DNA of 64,000 bases from CAYZJV01 sp964478945 (GCA_964478945.1 CAYZJV010000001.1:1-64000); one strand, 5' to 3'. Positions 8,811 through 19,129 are shown, counted from the first letter of the stretch. Program-made: numbers and translations. The notes: generated from the sequence alone by a model not told the origin.

Positions 8811-11634
8811 ATTGGTCATCAGGGGAGCAAGGGAACACAATCTCAAGAACATCGACATCGAATTGGAGAAGGACAAGCTCATCGTAATAAGTGGTATCAG
8901 CGGCTCGGGCAAATCGTCGCTTGCATTCGATACGATATTCGCCGAAGGACAACGTCGGTATGTGGAATCCTTGAGCGCGTATGCGCGACAATTCCTCGGA
9001 AGGTTGGAGAAACCCGATGTCGATTATATCGAAGGTTTGTCGCCTGCGATCGCCATCGAACAGAAGACCACACACAACAACCCGAGATCGATCGTGGGAA
9101 CGATCACCGAGATATATGATTATTTCCGCCTCCTTTGGGCCAGGGTCGGTCTTCCCCATTGTCCACAGTGTGGTAGGGAAATTGCCGACCAATCCATAGA
9201 CCAGATACTCGAGACCATCTACAGGATGGAACAGGGAAGTCGACTCATGGTCTTGGCTCCGGTGGTGTTGGGAAGGAAGGGCGAACATAGGAAGATTTTC
9301 GAAGATGCCAGGAAGGGTGGCTTCGCCAGAGTACGGGTTGACGGCACTGTGGTCGAATTGACCGATGACATTTCACTTGAGAAGCAGGTGAAGCATACGA
9401 TCGAGGTGGTGATAGACAGGATTGTGTTGCGGGACGATGTGAGATCCCGTTTGGCAGAATCCCTCGAAGCGGCTTTGGAGATGACCGAAGGTCTGGTTCG
9501 CATTCTTCAGATCGATGCCGATGGCACGGAACATGAAGAGACTTTCAGTGAGAAGAACAGTTGCGTCCACTGCGGCATCAGCATTCCCGAACTTGAACCG
9601 CGGTTGTTCAGTTTCAACAATCCTTTCGGAGCCTGTCCATCCTGTCATGGTCTTGGAGAGAAGACCGAATTCGATCCCGACAAGATCATTCCCGACCGCA
9701 ACAAATCCTTCAATCAAGGTGCGATCGCAAGTCAGAATCCCGATGCCACTTGGTCCCGCGTCCCCTTCGAGGCACTGGCGAAACGGTATGGGTTTACCCT
9801 CGACACTCCGTTTTCACAACTTGATGATGCGATCATCGACATCATCCTCAATGGTACGGAAGAGCGGCTGCCGATGCAATATAAAAATGAGCAGAAGCAT
9901 GGCTACTATACCATGGAAAAACCGTATGCCGGTATCATTCCCGATTTGAAGCGCCGCTATTACGAAACCAATTCCATGCAGATACGAATGTGGATGGATT
10001 CATTCAGGACCAGCCATACCTGCGATGTGTGCAATGGAGCCAGACTCCGTCCCGAAGCATTGTCAGTTACTGTGGGAGGAATGGATATCGTGTCGGCAAC
10101 CCGGTTGTCCGTACGTGATTCCCATCGTTTTTTCAAGAACCTAGAGCTGACGGAGACAGAGCGGGAGATTGCACGTCAAATCCTGAAGGAGATTTGCAGC
10201 AGATTGGGGTTCCTGGTTGATGTCGGTTTGGAATATCTTACCCTCGATCGTCAATCGGGCACACTCAGTGGAGGAGAAGCGCAAAGAATCCGTCTCGCCA
10301 CCCAAATAGGATCCGCGCTCAGTGGTGTCATATATGTACTTGACGAACCTTCCATAGGTTTGCACCAGAGGGACAATCATCGTTTGATTGAAACGTTGAA
10401 GCGTTTGAGGGATTTGGGCAATACCTTGATCGTGGTGGAACATGATGAGGCCACCATCCGTGAATCCGATTATGTGGTCGATCTTGGTCCGGGGGCAGGT
10501 GTGCATGGAGGATATATCACGGCACAAGGGACTCCACAGGAGATAGAGAAGAATCCACAGAGCATCACGGGACGATATTTGAGTGGCAAGATACACCTTC
10601 CCATTCCTTTGGCAAGAAGGACCGGCAATGGCGATTCCATCATGATAAGGGGAGCAAGGAAGAACAATCTCAAGGGCATCGATGTTACGATTCCCCTTGG
10701 GAAGATGATCGTGATCACCGGTGTCTCCGGATCGGGAAAATCGACGCTCCTCAATGAAGTGATGTTGCCTGCATTGAAGCGGAAACTGGCGAGGCAGCAT
10801 GAGGAGTTCGATGGCTACCGTGAGATTCTTGGTGCCGAGAATATCGACAAGGTGATCAATATCGACCAAAGTCCGATCGGTCGCACGCCCCGTTCCAATC
10901 CCGCCACTTATGTGGGGGCCTTCACTCCCATTCGGGCGCTTTTCTCTTCCTTGCCCGAATCGAAGGCGCGTGGATACAAACCGGGAAGATTCTCCTTCAA
11001 TGTGGCCGGTGGTCGATGTGAACATTGTCAAGGAGACGGCACATTGAAGATCGAGATGCACTTCCTTCCCGATGTCTATGTCACCTGTGATGTCTGCAAA
11101 GGGAAACGGTTCAACACAGAGACATTGGCGATCCATTACAAGGGTAAGAATATCCACGATGTATTGAACATGACCATAAGTGAAGCGGCAGAGTTCTTCT
11201 CCGCCGTCCCTGCAATACGTAGAAAGGTCGAGACGTTGGAATCGGTCGGTTTGGGATACATCAAGTTGGGACAATCGGCCCTCACCCTGAGTGGAGGAGA
11301 AGCCCAAAGGGTGAAGCTGAGTCTCGAGTTGTCCAAGAAAAGCACGGGAAAGACCTTGTATGTGCTCGATGAACCCACCACCGGGCTCCATTTCGCCGAT
11401 GTGAAGAAATTGATGGAGGTGTTGGACAGATTGGTGAATCAAGGGAATACCGTGATCTTGATCGAGCATAATCTCGATGTGATCAAGAGCGCCGACCATA
11501 TCATCGATCTCGGTCCGGAGGGAGGCGATGCGGGTGGTCAAGTGGTGACCACCGGTACTCCGGAAGAGGTTTCCCTATGCAAGGAGTCCTACACAGGATA
11601 TTATGTAGCGAAGTCGCTATATGAAAGTTCATAG
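8800..11634 (+). CDS. uvrA: excinuclease ABC subunit A
   Basis: UvrA is the damage-sensing ATPase of nucleotide excision repair. The 944-residue protein has two ABC modules. The first P-loop is GISGSGKSS at 32-40; the second is GVSGSGKSTL near 650. Cys-X2-Cys pairs form the zinc modules (CVHC/CPSC in the first half, CEHC/CDVC in the second). Both LSGGEAQR signatures are present. It starts inside the ispG end and overlaps the LptD-like gene by 14 bases. uvrB and uvrC are not in this window. Confidence 0.97.
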   Translation: MRNRLVIRGAREHNLKNIDIELEKDKLIVISGISGSGKSSLAFDTIFAEGQRRYVESLSAYARQFLGRLEKPDVDYIEGLSPAIAIEQKTTHNNPRSIVGTITEIYDYFRLLWARVGLPHCPQCGREIADQSIDQILETIYRMEQGSRLMVLAPVVLGRKGEHRKIFEDARKGGFARVRVDGTVVELTDDISLEKQVKHTIEVVIDRIVLRDDVRSRLAESLEAALEMTEGLVRILQIDADGTEHEETFSEKNSCVHCGISIPELEPRLFSFNNPFGACPSCHGLGEKTEFDPDKIIPDRNKSFNQGAIASQNPDATWSRVPFEALAKRYGFTLDTPFSQLDDAIIDIILNGTEERLPMQYKNEQKHGYYTMEKPYAGIIPDLKRRYYETNSMQIRMWMDSFRTSHTCDVCNGARLRPEALSVTVGGMDIVSATRLSVRDSHRFFKNLELTETEREIARQILKEICSRLGFLVDVGLEYLTLDRQSGTLSGGEAQRIRLATQIGSALSGVIYVLDEPSIGLHQRDNHRLIETLKRLRDLGNTLIVVEHDEATIRESDYVVDLGPGAGVHGGYITAQGTPQEIEKNPQSITGRYLSGKIHLPIPLARRTGNGDSIMIRGARKNNLKGIDVTIPLGKMIVITGVSGSGKSTLLNEVMLPALKRKLARQHEEFDGYREILGAENIDKVINIDQSPIGRTPRSNPATYVGAFTPIRALFSSLPESKARGYKPGRFSFNVAGGRCEHCQGDGTLKIEMHFLPDVYVTCDVCKGKRFNTETLAIHYKGKNIHDVLNMTISEAAEFFSAVPAIRRKVETLESVGLGYIKLGQSALTLSGGEAQRVKLSLELSKKSTGKTLYVLDEPTTGLHFADVKKLMEVLDRLVNQGNTVILIEHNLDVIKSADHIIDLGPEGGDAGGQVVTTGTPEEVSLCKESYTGYYVAKSLYESS

Positions 11635-14600
11635 GCCGTTACATGTCCTGTTGGGAGCCTTTCTCTTTGTCTTGAGCGTAGGTGCAACGCATCTGTTCGC
11701 AGTCGATGGAACGGATGCGACTTCCTTGTTGCTGCTCTCTTCCGAACTTTCCAGTTCCACTGGGGATGAATTGGTCCGCCGGGCGAAATTTCTGGGAATT
11801 CCCCAGGATGGATCCATGGAAGAGTTGCGCGATAGATTGTATGGCCATTACGGTCTGAACAGGGAAACTCCATCACCGGACACGGTTGTGGAATCTTCCG
11901 GACTGCTTGTGAAGATCCAAAGGGCCGACAGGTTGTACAGTTCGGGAGGACGACAAGGAACACTTCTGCTCGAAGGATCCACCCGCCTTGTATTTTCCAA
12001 GGATCCTGATTCCGGCGAAACGGTATTGGAAGCCGATCGAATAGTCGTGTTGTTCAACCACAAGACGATTGTTGCGATGGGGTCTGTTCGTTATGAAAGG
12101 GAAGGGGAACGCATGGAGGATTCCCTTTTTGGCAATATGCTGGCCATCCGTTGGGAAGAAGGTTCCCTATCCCTCGTGGATGGCAATACTTCCATGATCA
12201 GGGAGAATAGCGAAGAAGGGCAGGTCGAGTTCTTCACCTCGGGATCACGAGTGACCTTCACCGGCGATCCACGATCCATCGTCTTCTCCGATGGTATGGT
12301 CACCACAAACAAGGAGCAAGCCTACTTCAGCTTACGTGCAAAGCACCTGCTGCTTGTGGACGGTGGCGATTTCTTCGTTGAAAATGCCACCATTTCCTTG
12401 GGTAGGATACCGATGGTTTGGGTACCGTTCCTCTACTATCCTGGAAAGACGTTCGTATTCAATCCGGTGGTGGGGTTCGATTCCACAAGAGGTCTGTTCT
12501 TCTCCTCTTCCACAGAACTCTACGGTCGCTATCCCAAGATCGAAAAAGGGGAACAGTCGAGTTTCACCACTCTCTTGTCGGAAACTCCCGATGGCGAGCT
12601 GGTCAAGGATGGATGGGTGTATTCGCCACTCTATGACGGATATGAACCATCGAAGCTCGAATCTTGGGCGGGTGAAAGCGGCTCGTATCTCGTGTTGCTC
12701 GCCGACGCCTACCGCAACAATGGAGTGTTCGTTGGTTTGGATTCGGCAAACTCGTTCCTTTCCAAGAAGGTGAAGCTATCCGCATTCGGTGGTTTGGCTT
12801 TCGTTGGTGCCGACTCGGCGAATTTCAGCACCGTGTACGACATACCTCCACTACGTTACACCTTCAACGGAACACTCGGCATCGATACCAAGCATGTCGA
12901 TGTGTCGCTGAAGATGCCGTTTCACTCGGATCCCAAGGTACTGGTGAATTACGGCAACCGTCTCACCTCATTCGCACTCGATGCCTTGACGGGCAATGCG
13001 ACGTTTCCCACCACCCATCAGTCGGACATCACTCGCTACGATTGGGATTTGTCGGCCAAGATCACCATTCCCACCACTGTGCTTGCCCCGTACATCGACA
13101 CACTGCGGATCGATAAGTTGGAATCCAAGGTCACCTGGAAGGCGAATACCTTGCCCGATGCTCCAGGATATTCCATCGCCTCCATGGTGATTCCCGACCT
13201 GCAGGCATATGTCGAGGGTACCTTGGTTTCGTTGGGAAAGGGGGCAAAGGAGAATTCGGATGAATTGGAGGAGTCCGATGCTCCTCCCTTCTCCATTGAA
13301 GAGCTGGGAATTGCCCCTCCCTACAAGGTTGCGTCCGCGACCAGGAAAAGTACCGCCGGAATCGACAGATCTTCGCTCTCACTGGGGTATTCGATGAGAC
13401 AGCAGGTGACCGATACCGATACGATTGACAATGGTGCGGTGGTCGAATCCTCCCTGTATGCCCGGACATCGGGAGTCTTGCGATTGCAAGGCGCGATTGC
13501 TCCTTCCCTATTCACATTCGAGCAAAGGTTGGAACCTTTGGTTTCCTTCAATCGTTCCGATACTAAGGGAACCCGCAATCTTTCGCTATCATCCGTTACC
13601 AAAGCGAGCGTGGTTGCGATTGGGCTCTCCTACGACTTGCAGGCCAAGCTGTACCAGTCCTCGATGAACTGGAGTGAAACCGGTGGCGAATCCACCACCG
13701 GCGGTTGGAACGATTGGGGTGATGCGGTGACGCGCCATGAGCTTTCCTGGACTTGGGCCTTTCCAATGGGAGTGGGTAGGTTGACTCCCTCACTGGTGGC
13801 CACGCTCGCTCCTTTGCCTTACGGGTTCAAACCAAAATTGACCTATGCAATGGATAAGACGGTCGTGTCGATTACGTACCAGATCCAGGAAGACGAAACG
13901 GGAGACTTTGTGGGAAGGGATGCGGTCTTTTCATTCTCCTACAAGGATACCGATTTTGTTGAATTCTCCACAGTGGCGACGTACGACACCTCGTTGGCCA
14001 AAACGATGTCGAATCCAATGGATCCTCTTTTGCTTGCAGTCGACGGTTCGTTGCATTTGTTAGATTCTTATTTGGAAGTAACGGGGAAAGCCTCCTATGA
14101 TGTGTCGGAGGAGAAGTTTTCCTCATTTTCCACTTCGGTTGCCCTGCCTTGGATAGCGACTACGCTCCAGGGCCACGGCACATTGGGGAAGATCGAGCTC
14201 ACTTCATTGGATACCGAGGTTTCCCTGGACGGTTTCGAGCGAAGTTGGTGGAAGAACAGGATCCGATTGGGATTGGATGTACTCGGTTCCTACCGCCATT
14301 CTTTCGTGGACAAGTTTGCCAGCCGGTTTTCGTTGGGAATCGAGTTGGATTTCAAGATTGAACAGTTCCTCACTGTGGATATCTCGTTCACTTCGGTGAA
14401 CAAGGGCTTCCATACCTATGATGGCTTTTCAGATGTGTGGGAAGATTTGTTGAGATCTTTTGACTTTTTTGGAGATGGACGCAAAAGTACACAGTTTACT
14501 ATGGATTCGGTCGCTATTTCAGTCATCCACCATATGGCGGATTGGGACCTGCATTGTAAATATGGGGGAAGCGTAGTATTATCGGACATGGAATGGCAAT

Positions 14601-14683
14601 GGAAACCGGTGTTTTCCATATTCCTGCAATGGAAGGCTATTCCCGAAATCAAGGTCGAAAGGGAATTCGATGTCGATTCCTGA
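11621..14683 (+). CDS. LptD/OstA-like outer-membrane assembly protein
   Basis: The 1020-residue protein has a signal peptide (residues 1-28, ending near LFA), a short helical segment resembling a SAP-type repeat (about 45-85), an OstA/LptA-like region with repeated LEADR and VAMGSVRYE-type strands (about 110-270), and a long beta-strand-rich C-terminal half. This matches spirochaetal LptD-like proteins, which in other bacteria insert lipopolysaccharide or glycolipid into the outer membrane. Divergence is high, so the cargo is unknown. It overlaps uvrA by 14 bases; phoH follows. Confidence 0.7.
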   Translation: MKVHRPLHVLLGAFLFVLSVGATHLFAVDGTDATSLLLLSSELSSSTGDELVRRAKFLGIPQDGSMEELRDRLYGHYGLNRETPSPDTVVESSGLLVKIQRADRLYSSGGRQGTLLLEGSTRLVFSKDPDSGETVLEADRIVVLFNHKTIVAMGSVRYEREGERMEDSLFGNMLAIRWEEGSLSLVDGNTSMIRENSEEGQVEFFTSGSRVTFTGDPRSIVFSDGMVTTNKEQAYFSLRAKHLLLVDGGDFFVENATISLGRIPMVWVPFLYYPGKTFVFNPVVGFDSTRGLFFSSSTELYGRYPKIEKGEQSSFTTLLSETPDGELVKDGWVYSPLYDGYEPSKLESWAGESGSYLVLLADAYRNNGVFVGLDSANSFLSKKVKLSAFGGLAFVGADSANFSTVYDIPPLRYTFNGTLGIDTKHVDVSLKMPFHSDPKVLVNYGNRLTSFALDALTGNATFPTTHQSDITRYDWDLSAKITIPTTVLAPYIDTLRIDKLESKVTWKANTLPDAPGYSIASMVIPDLQAYVEGTLVSLGKGAKENSDELEESDAPPFSIEELGIAPPYKVASATRKSTAGIDRSSLSLGYSMRQQVTDTDTIDNGAVVESSLYARTSGVLRLQGAIAPSLFTFEQRLEPLVSFNRSDTKGTRNLSLSSVTKASVVAIGLSYDLQAKLYQSSMNWSETGGESTTGGWNDWGDAVTRHELSWTWAFPMGVGRLTPSLVATLAPLPYGFKPKLTYAMDKTVVSITYQIQEDETGDFVGRDAVFSFSYKDTDFVEFSTVATYDTSLAKTMSNPMDPLLLAVDGSLHLLDSYLEVTGKASYDVSEEKFSSFSTSVALPWIATTLQGHGTLGKIELTSLDTEVSLDGFERSWWKNRIRLGLDVLGSYRHSFVDKFASRFSLGIELDFKIEQFLTVDISFTSVNKGFHTYDGFSDVWEDLLRSFDFFGDGRKSTQFTMDSVAISVIHHMADWDLHCKYGGSVVLSDMEWQWKPVFSIFLQWKAIPEIKVEREFDVDS

Positions 14684-14705
14684 AGATCACAACCATGGGA
14701 GAAGG

Positions 14706-15671
14706 ATGAGCAGCACCATCGTATTCGAGCAGGCGTCGCAGATGCAGCGGGTGTGTGGAGTCAATGATAGGAACATTCCCTATTTGGAGTTGTTGCTCAA
14801 TGGAGAATTGTTCGTTCATGGAAACAGCATCACGTATCGTGATACCACAGACAGGGACAATTCGGGCGACACCATCTTCACTGATCTCATGGTACGCCTG
14901 AAGCAACTCGCACAACACAGGGAGGACATCACCGAACCCGAGATATTCATGGAATACCAATCGTTGGTCGGAGGCAATGGCGCGGTTGGGGATCCTGACG
15001 CGAATGGGGAAATTTCCATTGGTGTGGGTGGAAAAACGGTGTTCCCCAAGAGTATCCGACAACGGGTGTACATGAAATTGATGAAGGAACAGCAACTGGT
15101 GTTCAGTATCGGTCCGGCTGGAACGGGAAAAACCTTCCTCGCAATCGCCTATGCCTTGGGAGAGGTCTTGGGTGGTAGGAAACAAAAGATTATCCTCACC
15201 CGACCGGTTGTGGAAGCCGGTGAAAGTCTCGGTTTCCTTCCAGGAGATCTTGCACAAAAGATCGGTCCCTATCTGAGACCGCTGTATGATGCGATGGAGT
15301 ACCTGTTGCCGCCCGCCATCATCAAACGGTTGGAGGACAATGGAGCGGTGGAAACGGCCCCACTTGCCTACATGCGGGGAAGATCATTGAACAATGCATG
15401 TGTGATCTTGGATGAAGCCCAGAACACCACCACCGAACAGATGAAGATGTTCCTCACCCGACTGAGCGAAAATTCGGTTGCGATCGTTACCGGTGACGTG
15501 ACACAGGTCGATTTGCCGAGGAACCGATTGAGCGGGCTGGTGCATGCCTCCAGAATATTGCGTGATGTGCCGGGAATAGGGTTCATCGAGTTCACTTCGG
15601 CCGATGTGGTGCGCAGCAGGATGGTGCAAAGGATTATCGACGCCTATGAAAAAGATGCACAGACCGGCTGA
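14706..15671 (+). CDS. phoH: PhoH-family ATPase (YbeZ-like)
   Basis: PhoH/YbeZ proteins are ATPases linked genetically to the RNase YbeY. The 321-residue form starts at ATG 14706, with GGGAGAAGG directly before it; an in-frame ATG at 14670 would add 12 residues and overlap the LptD-like gene. The P-loop GPAGTGKT is at about 136-143, and the Walker B region reads VILDEAQN. It is followed by pgpH and ybeY, the conserved phoH-pgpH-ybeY order, supporting a role in RNA metabolism. Confidence 0.92.
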   Translation: MSSTIVFEQASQMQRVCGVNDRNIPYLELLLNGELFVHGNSITYRDTTDRDNSGDTIFTDLMVRLKQLAQHREDITEPEIFMEYQSLVGGNGAVGDPDANGEISIGVGGKTVFPKSIRQRVYMKLMKEQQLVFSIGPAGTGKTFLAIAYALGEVLGGRKQKIILTRPVVEAGESLGFLPGDLAQKIGPYLRPLYDAMEYLLPPAIIKRLEDNGAVETAPLAYMRGRSLNNACVILDEAQNTTTEQMKMFLTRLSENSVAIVTGDVTQVDLPRNRLSGLVHASRILRDVPGIGFIEFTSADVVRSRMVQRIIDAYEKDAQTG

Positions 15672-17820
15672 CCGGTACGGCAAGCATCCGCTCTGGTTGC
15701 GAATATTCCTCCCGGCTTTGGCTGTGGCGATAGCGATCGGTGCGATTCTTGTCCCAATTCTGGTGGCCAACGATTCAGAGCTCCTCATTGCCGATGTGAA
15801 GGCGACCTATACCGAGGGCACCATAGCTGAATCCGACGTGGTGGCCAACGAAACGTTCTATTACATGGATGAGGCGGCCACCCGACGCAATCGGGAACTT
15901 GCCGCTGCTTCGGTTGTGCCTAGATTCAATTTGTCGCTTGTCGCTTCGGAGGAAATGCTGGAGAAGGTGGATCTTCTCTTCGATGATGGTACGGACGGAT
16001 TACCTGTGGAGTTGGTACAATCCATTCGCAACCTATCGGTTGCCGAACGGGATGTGGTGCGTTCGCTGGTAGAGGAATTGATCGAAACGGTAATTTCGAA
16101 CGGTGTGTTCGATCAACAGGAATTGGCCTTCGTTGCACAGAATGGCCACCAGGAGATTCTTGTGAATGGCGATACCGTTGGCAATGTCGACCATAGAAAC
16201 GTCGCCATCGGGGAAGTGGTACATGCACAGTCCATCGATGCGATTCTCAATGGATACGCCGATACCTTGGAAAATCGTTACGATAGGCGGCTTTTGTCCA
16301 TTGTGGTATCCGCGGTGGAGGCTTTGGTGGTTCCCAATGTGTGGTATGATCCGGTGGCCACGGCAATTGCACGTGAAGAGGCCGTCGAGGACATCCAACC
16401 GGTTATCGAGAGGGTGGAAAAGGGACAGGTCATCCTTAAGAAGGATTTCGTGATCACCAGTGAAGATATCAAGACCTTGCAGGCAATGCGTCTCGCATCG
16501 ATCCAGTACTCTCCATCACAGACGATCGGAAGGATTTTCTTCATTTTGATCGTAACCGCCAGCGCCATGTATGCCTTCCATTTGGTGTTCATCCACTCCA
16601 AACGGGAACTGCAATTCTTCATGATACTGCTTTCGGGAGTTTTCATCACCGAAATGCTCACCTACATATCCTTGCGAATCGGGTTGGGAAAGGGGTTCGT
16701 TTCAGTTGATCCCTTGCTACCGGTATTCATCCTGCCGATCCTGCTCGCGCTGCTGACCAATCGCAAGAGGGCCGGTATGATCGCTGCGATCCTACTCGGT
16801 TCCTATGCCGTATTGTTGCCTACAGCCAACCAGACCACCGTGTTCTTCGTGGTGGCCGTCTCCTTCACCGGCATCTATTTCGTCCGCTATGTGTCGAGAC
16901 GTGTGGATATGGTGTTCCAATGGTTCTTCGGTATAGTGGCGGCATCCTTCGTGGTGTTGTTCAACAATCTGTTCAATGGCTATGGCTTTTCCAATCTTAT
17001 CAATTCGGTGGCCACGATATCCGCAAACATCTCAGTCACCTACATCATTGTGTCGCTTTGTGCCCCTTTGATCGAACTGGGACTGAATCTCCCCACTCCG
17101 TTCAGGTTGAGGGAACTCGCATTCAGTGATTCTCCTGCCTTGGTACGGCTCTCACAGACGGCGGTGGGAACCTACAACCACTCCATGATGGTTGCCGAGA
17201 TGGCCTATGCCGCGGCCAAGGCCATCGATGCCGATCCCCTGCTTGCCAGGGTCGCCGGTCTCTACCACGATATCGGGAAACAGGAACATCCCGAATATTT
17301 CATAGAGAATCAAAGTGGCGACAACAAGCACAATGAACTCAAGGCCAGTCTTTCCGTGGCAATCATCAAAAGCCATGTGAAAATCGGTGTGGAGAAGGGG
17401 AGGGAGGCTCGCCTGCCTCAGGAAGTGTTGGACATCATACGTGAGCACCACGGCAACGATGTGATCGCCGTTTTCCTGAAGGAGGCGCAGGATGCGGCCA
17501 AGAGGGAGAACGAACAGCGTGAGGTGAAGCGCGAGGATTACTCCTACCACAACCAGATTCCACAAACTCCCGAATCGGCGATCATCATGCTTGCCGACAG
17601 TGTGGAGGCTGCCAGCAGAACGGTGCAGAAGCCTTCCGCCCAGAGGTATGAGAAGCTGGTGAATCAAATCGTCATGGCGAAGATCGAAAGGAAACAACTC
17701 ATCGCATGCCGTCTCTCATTAAGTGATTTGGAAACCATTGCACGTGTGTTCGTACAAATTTTAACAGGAAGGTTCCACACCAGGATCGAATATCCCGAGG
17801 AGGAGAAGGGTGATGATTGA
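15646..17820 (+). CDS. pgpH: seven-helix HD-domain phosphodiesterase (PgpH family)
   Basis: PgpH-type proteins hydrolyse cyclic di-AMP in other bacteria. The 724-residue protein has one N-terminal membrane helix (about 13-33), an extracytoplasmic domain (about 35-290), a bundle of about seven helices (about 300-490), and a cytoplasmic HD domain whose metal-binding motif reads YHDIGK with a downstream EHHG. ATG 15646 is the likely start; it overlaps phoH by 26 bases. The end overlaps ybeY. The cyclic di-AMP substrate is inferred from family membership; no cyclase is visible in this window. Confidence 0.85.
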   Translation: MKKMHRPADRYGKHPLWLRIFLPALAVAIAIGAILVPILVANDSELLIADVKATYTEGTIAESDVVANETFYYMDEAATRRNRELAAASVVPRFNLSLVASEEMLEKVDLLFDDGTDGLPVELVQSIRNLSVAERDVVRSLVEELIETVISNGVFDQQELAFVAQNGHQEILVNGDTVGNVDHRNVAIGEVVHAQSIDAILNGYADTLENRYDRRLLSIVVSAVEALVVPNVWYDPVATAIAREEAVEDIQPVIERVEKGQVILKKDFVITSEDIKTLQAMRLASIQYSPSQTIGRIFFILIVTASAMYAFHLVFIHSKRELQFFMILLSGVFITEMLTYISLRIGLGKGFVSVDPLLPVFILPILLALLTNRKRAGMIAAILLGSYAVLLPTANQTTVFFVVAVSFTGIYFVRYVSRRVDMVFQWFFGIVAASFVVLFNNLFNGYGFSNLINSVATISANISVTYIIVSLCAPLIELGLNLPTPFRLRELAFSDSPALVRLSQTAVGTYNHSMMVAEMAYAAAKAIDADPLLARVAGLYHDIGKQEHPEYFIENQSGDNKHNELKASLSVAIIKSHVKIGVEKGREARLPQEVLDIIREHHGNDVIAVFLKEAQDAAKRENEQREVKREDYSYHNQIPQTPESAIIMLADSVEAASRTVQKPSAQRYEKLVNQIVMAKIERKQLIACRLSLSDLETIARVFVQILTGRFHTRIEYPEEEKGDD

Positions 17821-18289
17821 GCTCGATATTTCCTATGAGAATCCTGGGATGGAGAATAGGGCTCCGCAGGATTTCGTGCAGGCGGTGCTTGGCAAGATCT
17901 TGGCTTTGGTCGAAAAGTACGCTTGCGAGGTATCCTGTACATTTGTGTCCGATGCCACCATGAGTGGGATGAACAGTACCTACAGGGGAAAGGAAGGGAG
18001 TACCGATATCCTCTCTTTCGTCCAAACGGATGACAGCGATGGTTTTCAATTCCCCCAAATGGAGGAACAGGAGACCGAAGTGTTGGGCGATATTGTCATT
18101 TGCCTCGATGCGATGGAACACAATTGCATCGAATTCCAAGTCCCTCCCAGGGAAGAACTGGTGAGATTGTTGGTTCATGGAGTATTGCATCTGATCGGTT
18201 GGGATCATGCAACGAACGATTTGACCGAACCTATGTTGAAGAAACAAGAGGAATTGTTGAAAATAGTGATGGAGGAGTACCTTAGGTGA
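17813..18289 (+). CDS. ybeY: endoribonuclease YbeY (16S rRNA maturation)
   Basis: YbeY is a metal-dependent RNase needed for 16S rRNA 3' end maturation and ribosome quality control. The 158-residue protein carries the complete metal-binding signature HGVLHLIGWDH, with His122, His126 and His132. A strong GAGGAGGAGAAGG precedes ATG 17813; a GTG three bases earlier is less likely. It overlaps pgpH by 8 bases and the CBS-domain gene by 4 bases. Confidence 0.93.
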   Translation: MIELDISYENPGMENRAPQDFVQAVLGKILALVEKYACEVSCTFVSDATMSGMNSTYRGKEGSTDILSFVQTDDSDGFQFPQMEEQETEVLGDIVICLDAMEHNCIEFQVPPREELVRLLVHGVLHLIGWDHATNDLTEPMLKKQEELLKIVMEEYLR

Positions 18290-19059
18290 AGTTTGGGGAA
18301 AAATTGAGAAGTTGGTTGTCGGGAGAAGACGATCAACCTCCGCAGCGTGAAACGGAGGAGGTTGAGGAACGAAGGAGCATGATCGAGGGAATCGAGGAAC
18401 TTGCCGAGACCACAGTCAAGGAGGTGATGGTTCCCAGAATAGATGTGGAGTTCGTTTCCGATGACATCACGCTCGATGAATTGCGGAATGTGATCACGGA
18501 GCAGGGGTTCTCCCGGTATCCCGTGTATACCGATACGATCGACAATGTGGTGGGCATCCTCTATGTGAAGGATGTCATCCGTTACCAGAAGGATGGGACC
18601 TTCGATGTGCGCAAGAGTATGCGCAAACCCTATTTCGTTCCCGAAACCAAACGACTCGACGAACTGTTGCGGGAATTCAAGAAACGGAGGGTCCATATCG
18701 CGGTTGCCATCGACGAGTATGGGGGGGTGTCCGGGATTGTGAGCATGGAGGATATCCTCGAGGTGATCGTAGGTGACATCCAGGACGAGTTCGACGACGA
18801 CGAGGATGATGAGATCATTGAAATGGGTGAAGGCATCTACCTCTGTGACGCTCGGGCGGCGATCGACGAGGTGAACGAAAGGCTCGAACTCTCTCTTCCC
18901 GAGGATGATTTCGAAACGCTCGGAGGTTTTGTATTCGAGCAATTCGGTCGTATTCCCTTGAACCAGGAAAAGGTGACATGGGAGGGTATGGACTTCATAG
19001 TCCAGGAAATTGAAGGACATAAGATCAATCGGGTGAAAATAGTGATGAAACGCGGCTGA
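18286..19059 (+). CDS. corC: CBS-pair and transporter-associated domain protein (CorC-like)
   Basis: The 257-residue protein has an acidic N-terminal tail, two CBS repeats (about 46-100 and 110-165, including MVPRIDVEFV and FSRYPVY) and a C-terminal CorC_HlyC domain (about 180-255). There is no membrane domain, so it is the short CorC form. CorC is associated with magnesium or cobalt handling and with YbeY-YbeZ in proteobacteria. It starts at GTG 18286, overlapping the ybeY stop, and ends the run of overlapping genes that begins with ispG. Confidence 0.85.
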   Translation: MKFGEKLRSWLSGEDDQPPQRETEEVEERRSMIEGIEELAETTVKEVMVPRIDVEFVSDDITLDELRNVITEQGFSRYPVYTDTIDNVVGILYVKDVIRYQKDGTFDVRKSMRKPYFVPETKRLDELLREFKKRRVHIAVAIDEYGGVSGIVSMEDILEVIVGDIQDEFDDDEDDEIIEMGEGIYLCDARAAIDEVNERLELSLPEDDFETLGGFVFEQFGRIPLNQEKVTWEGMDFIVQEIEGHKINRVKIVMKRG

Positions 19060-19063
19060 TTCG

Positions 19064-19093
19064 TTGACGCTGATGGCCAATTATAGTTATATT
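19064..19093 (+). promoter_or_regulatory. promoter of the gapA-pgk-tpiA-secG operon
   Basis: TTGACG at 19064-19069 and TATATT at 19088-19093 are spaced by 18 bases, in the gap between corC and gapA. A transcript would start near 19100 and reach the ATGGAGGAAATTTAG ribosome binding region of gapA. Confidence 0.65.
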
Positions 19094-19129
19094 GTTATCG
19101 ATACATACCTACACATGGAGGAAATTTAG

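Noticed and set aside
11621..14683. A DNA-binding protein, because of the SAP-like segment
   Set aside because: The signal peptide, OstA-like region and long barrel-like half indicate an outer-membrane protein.
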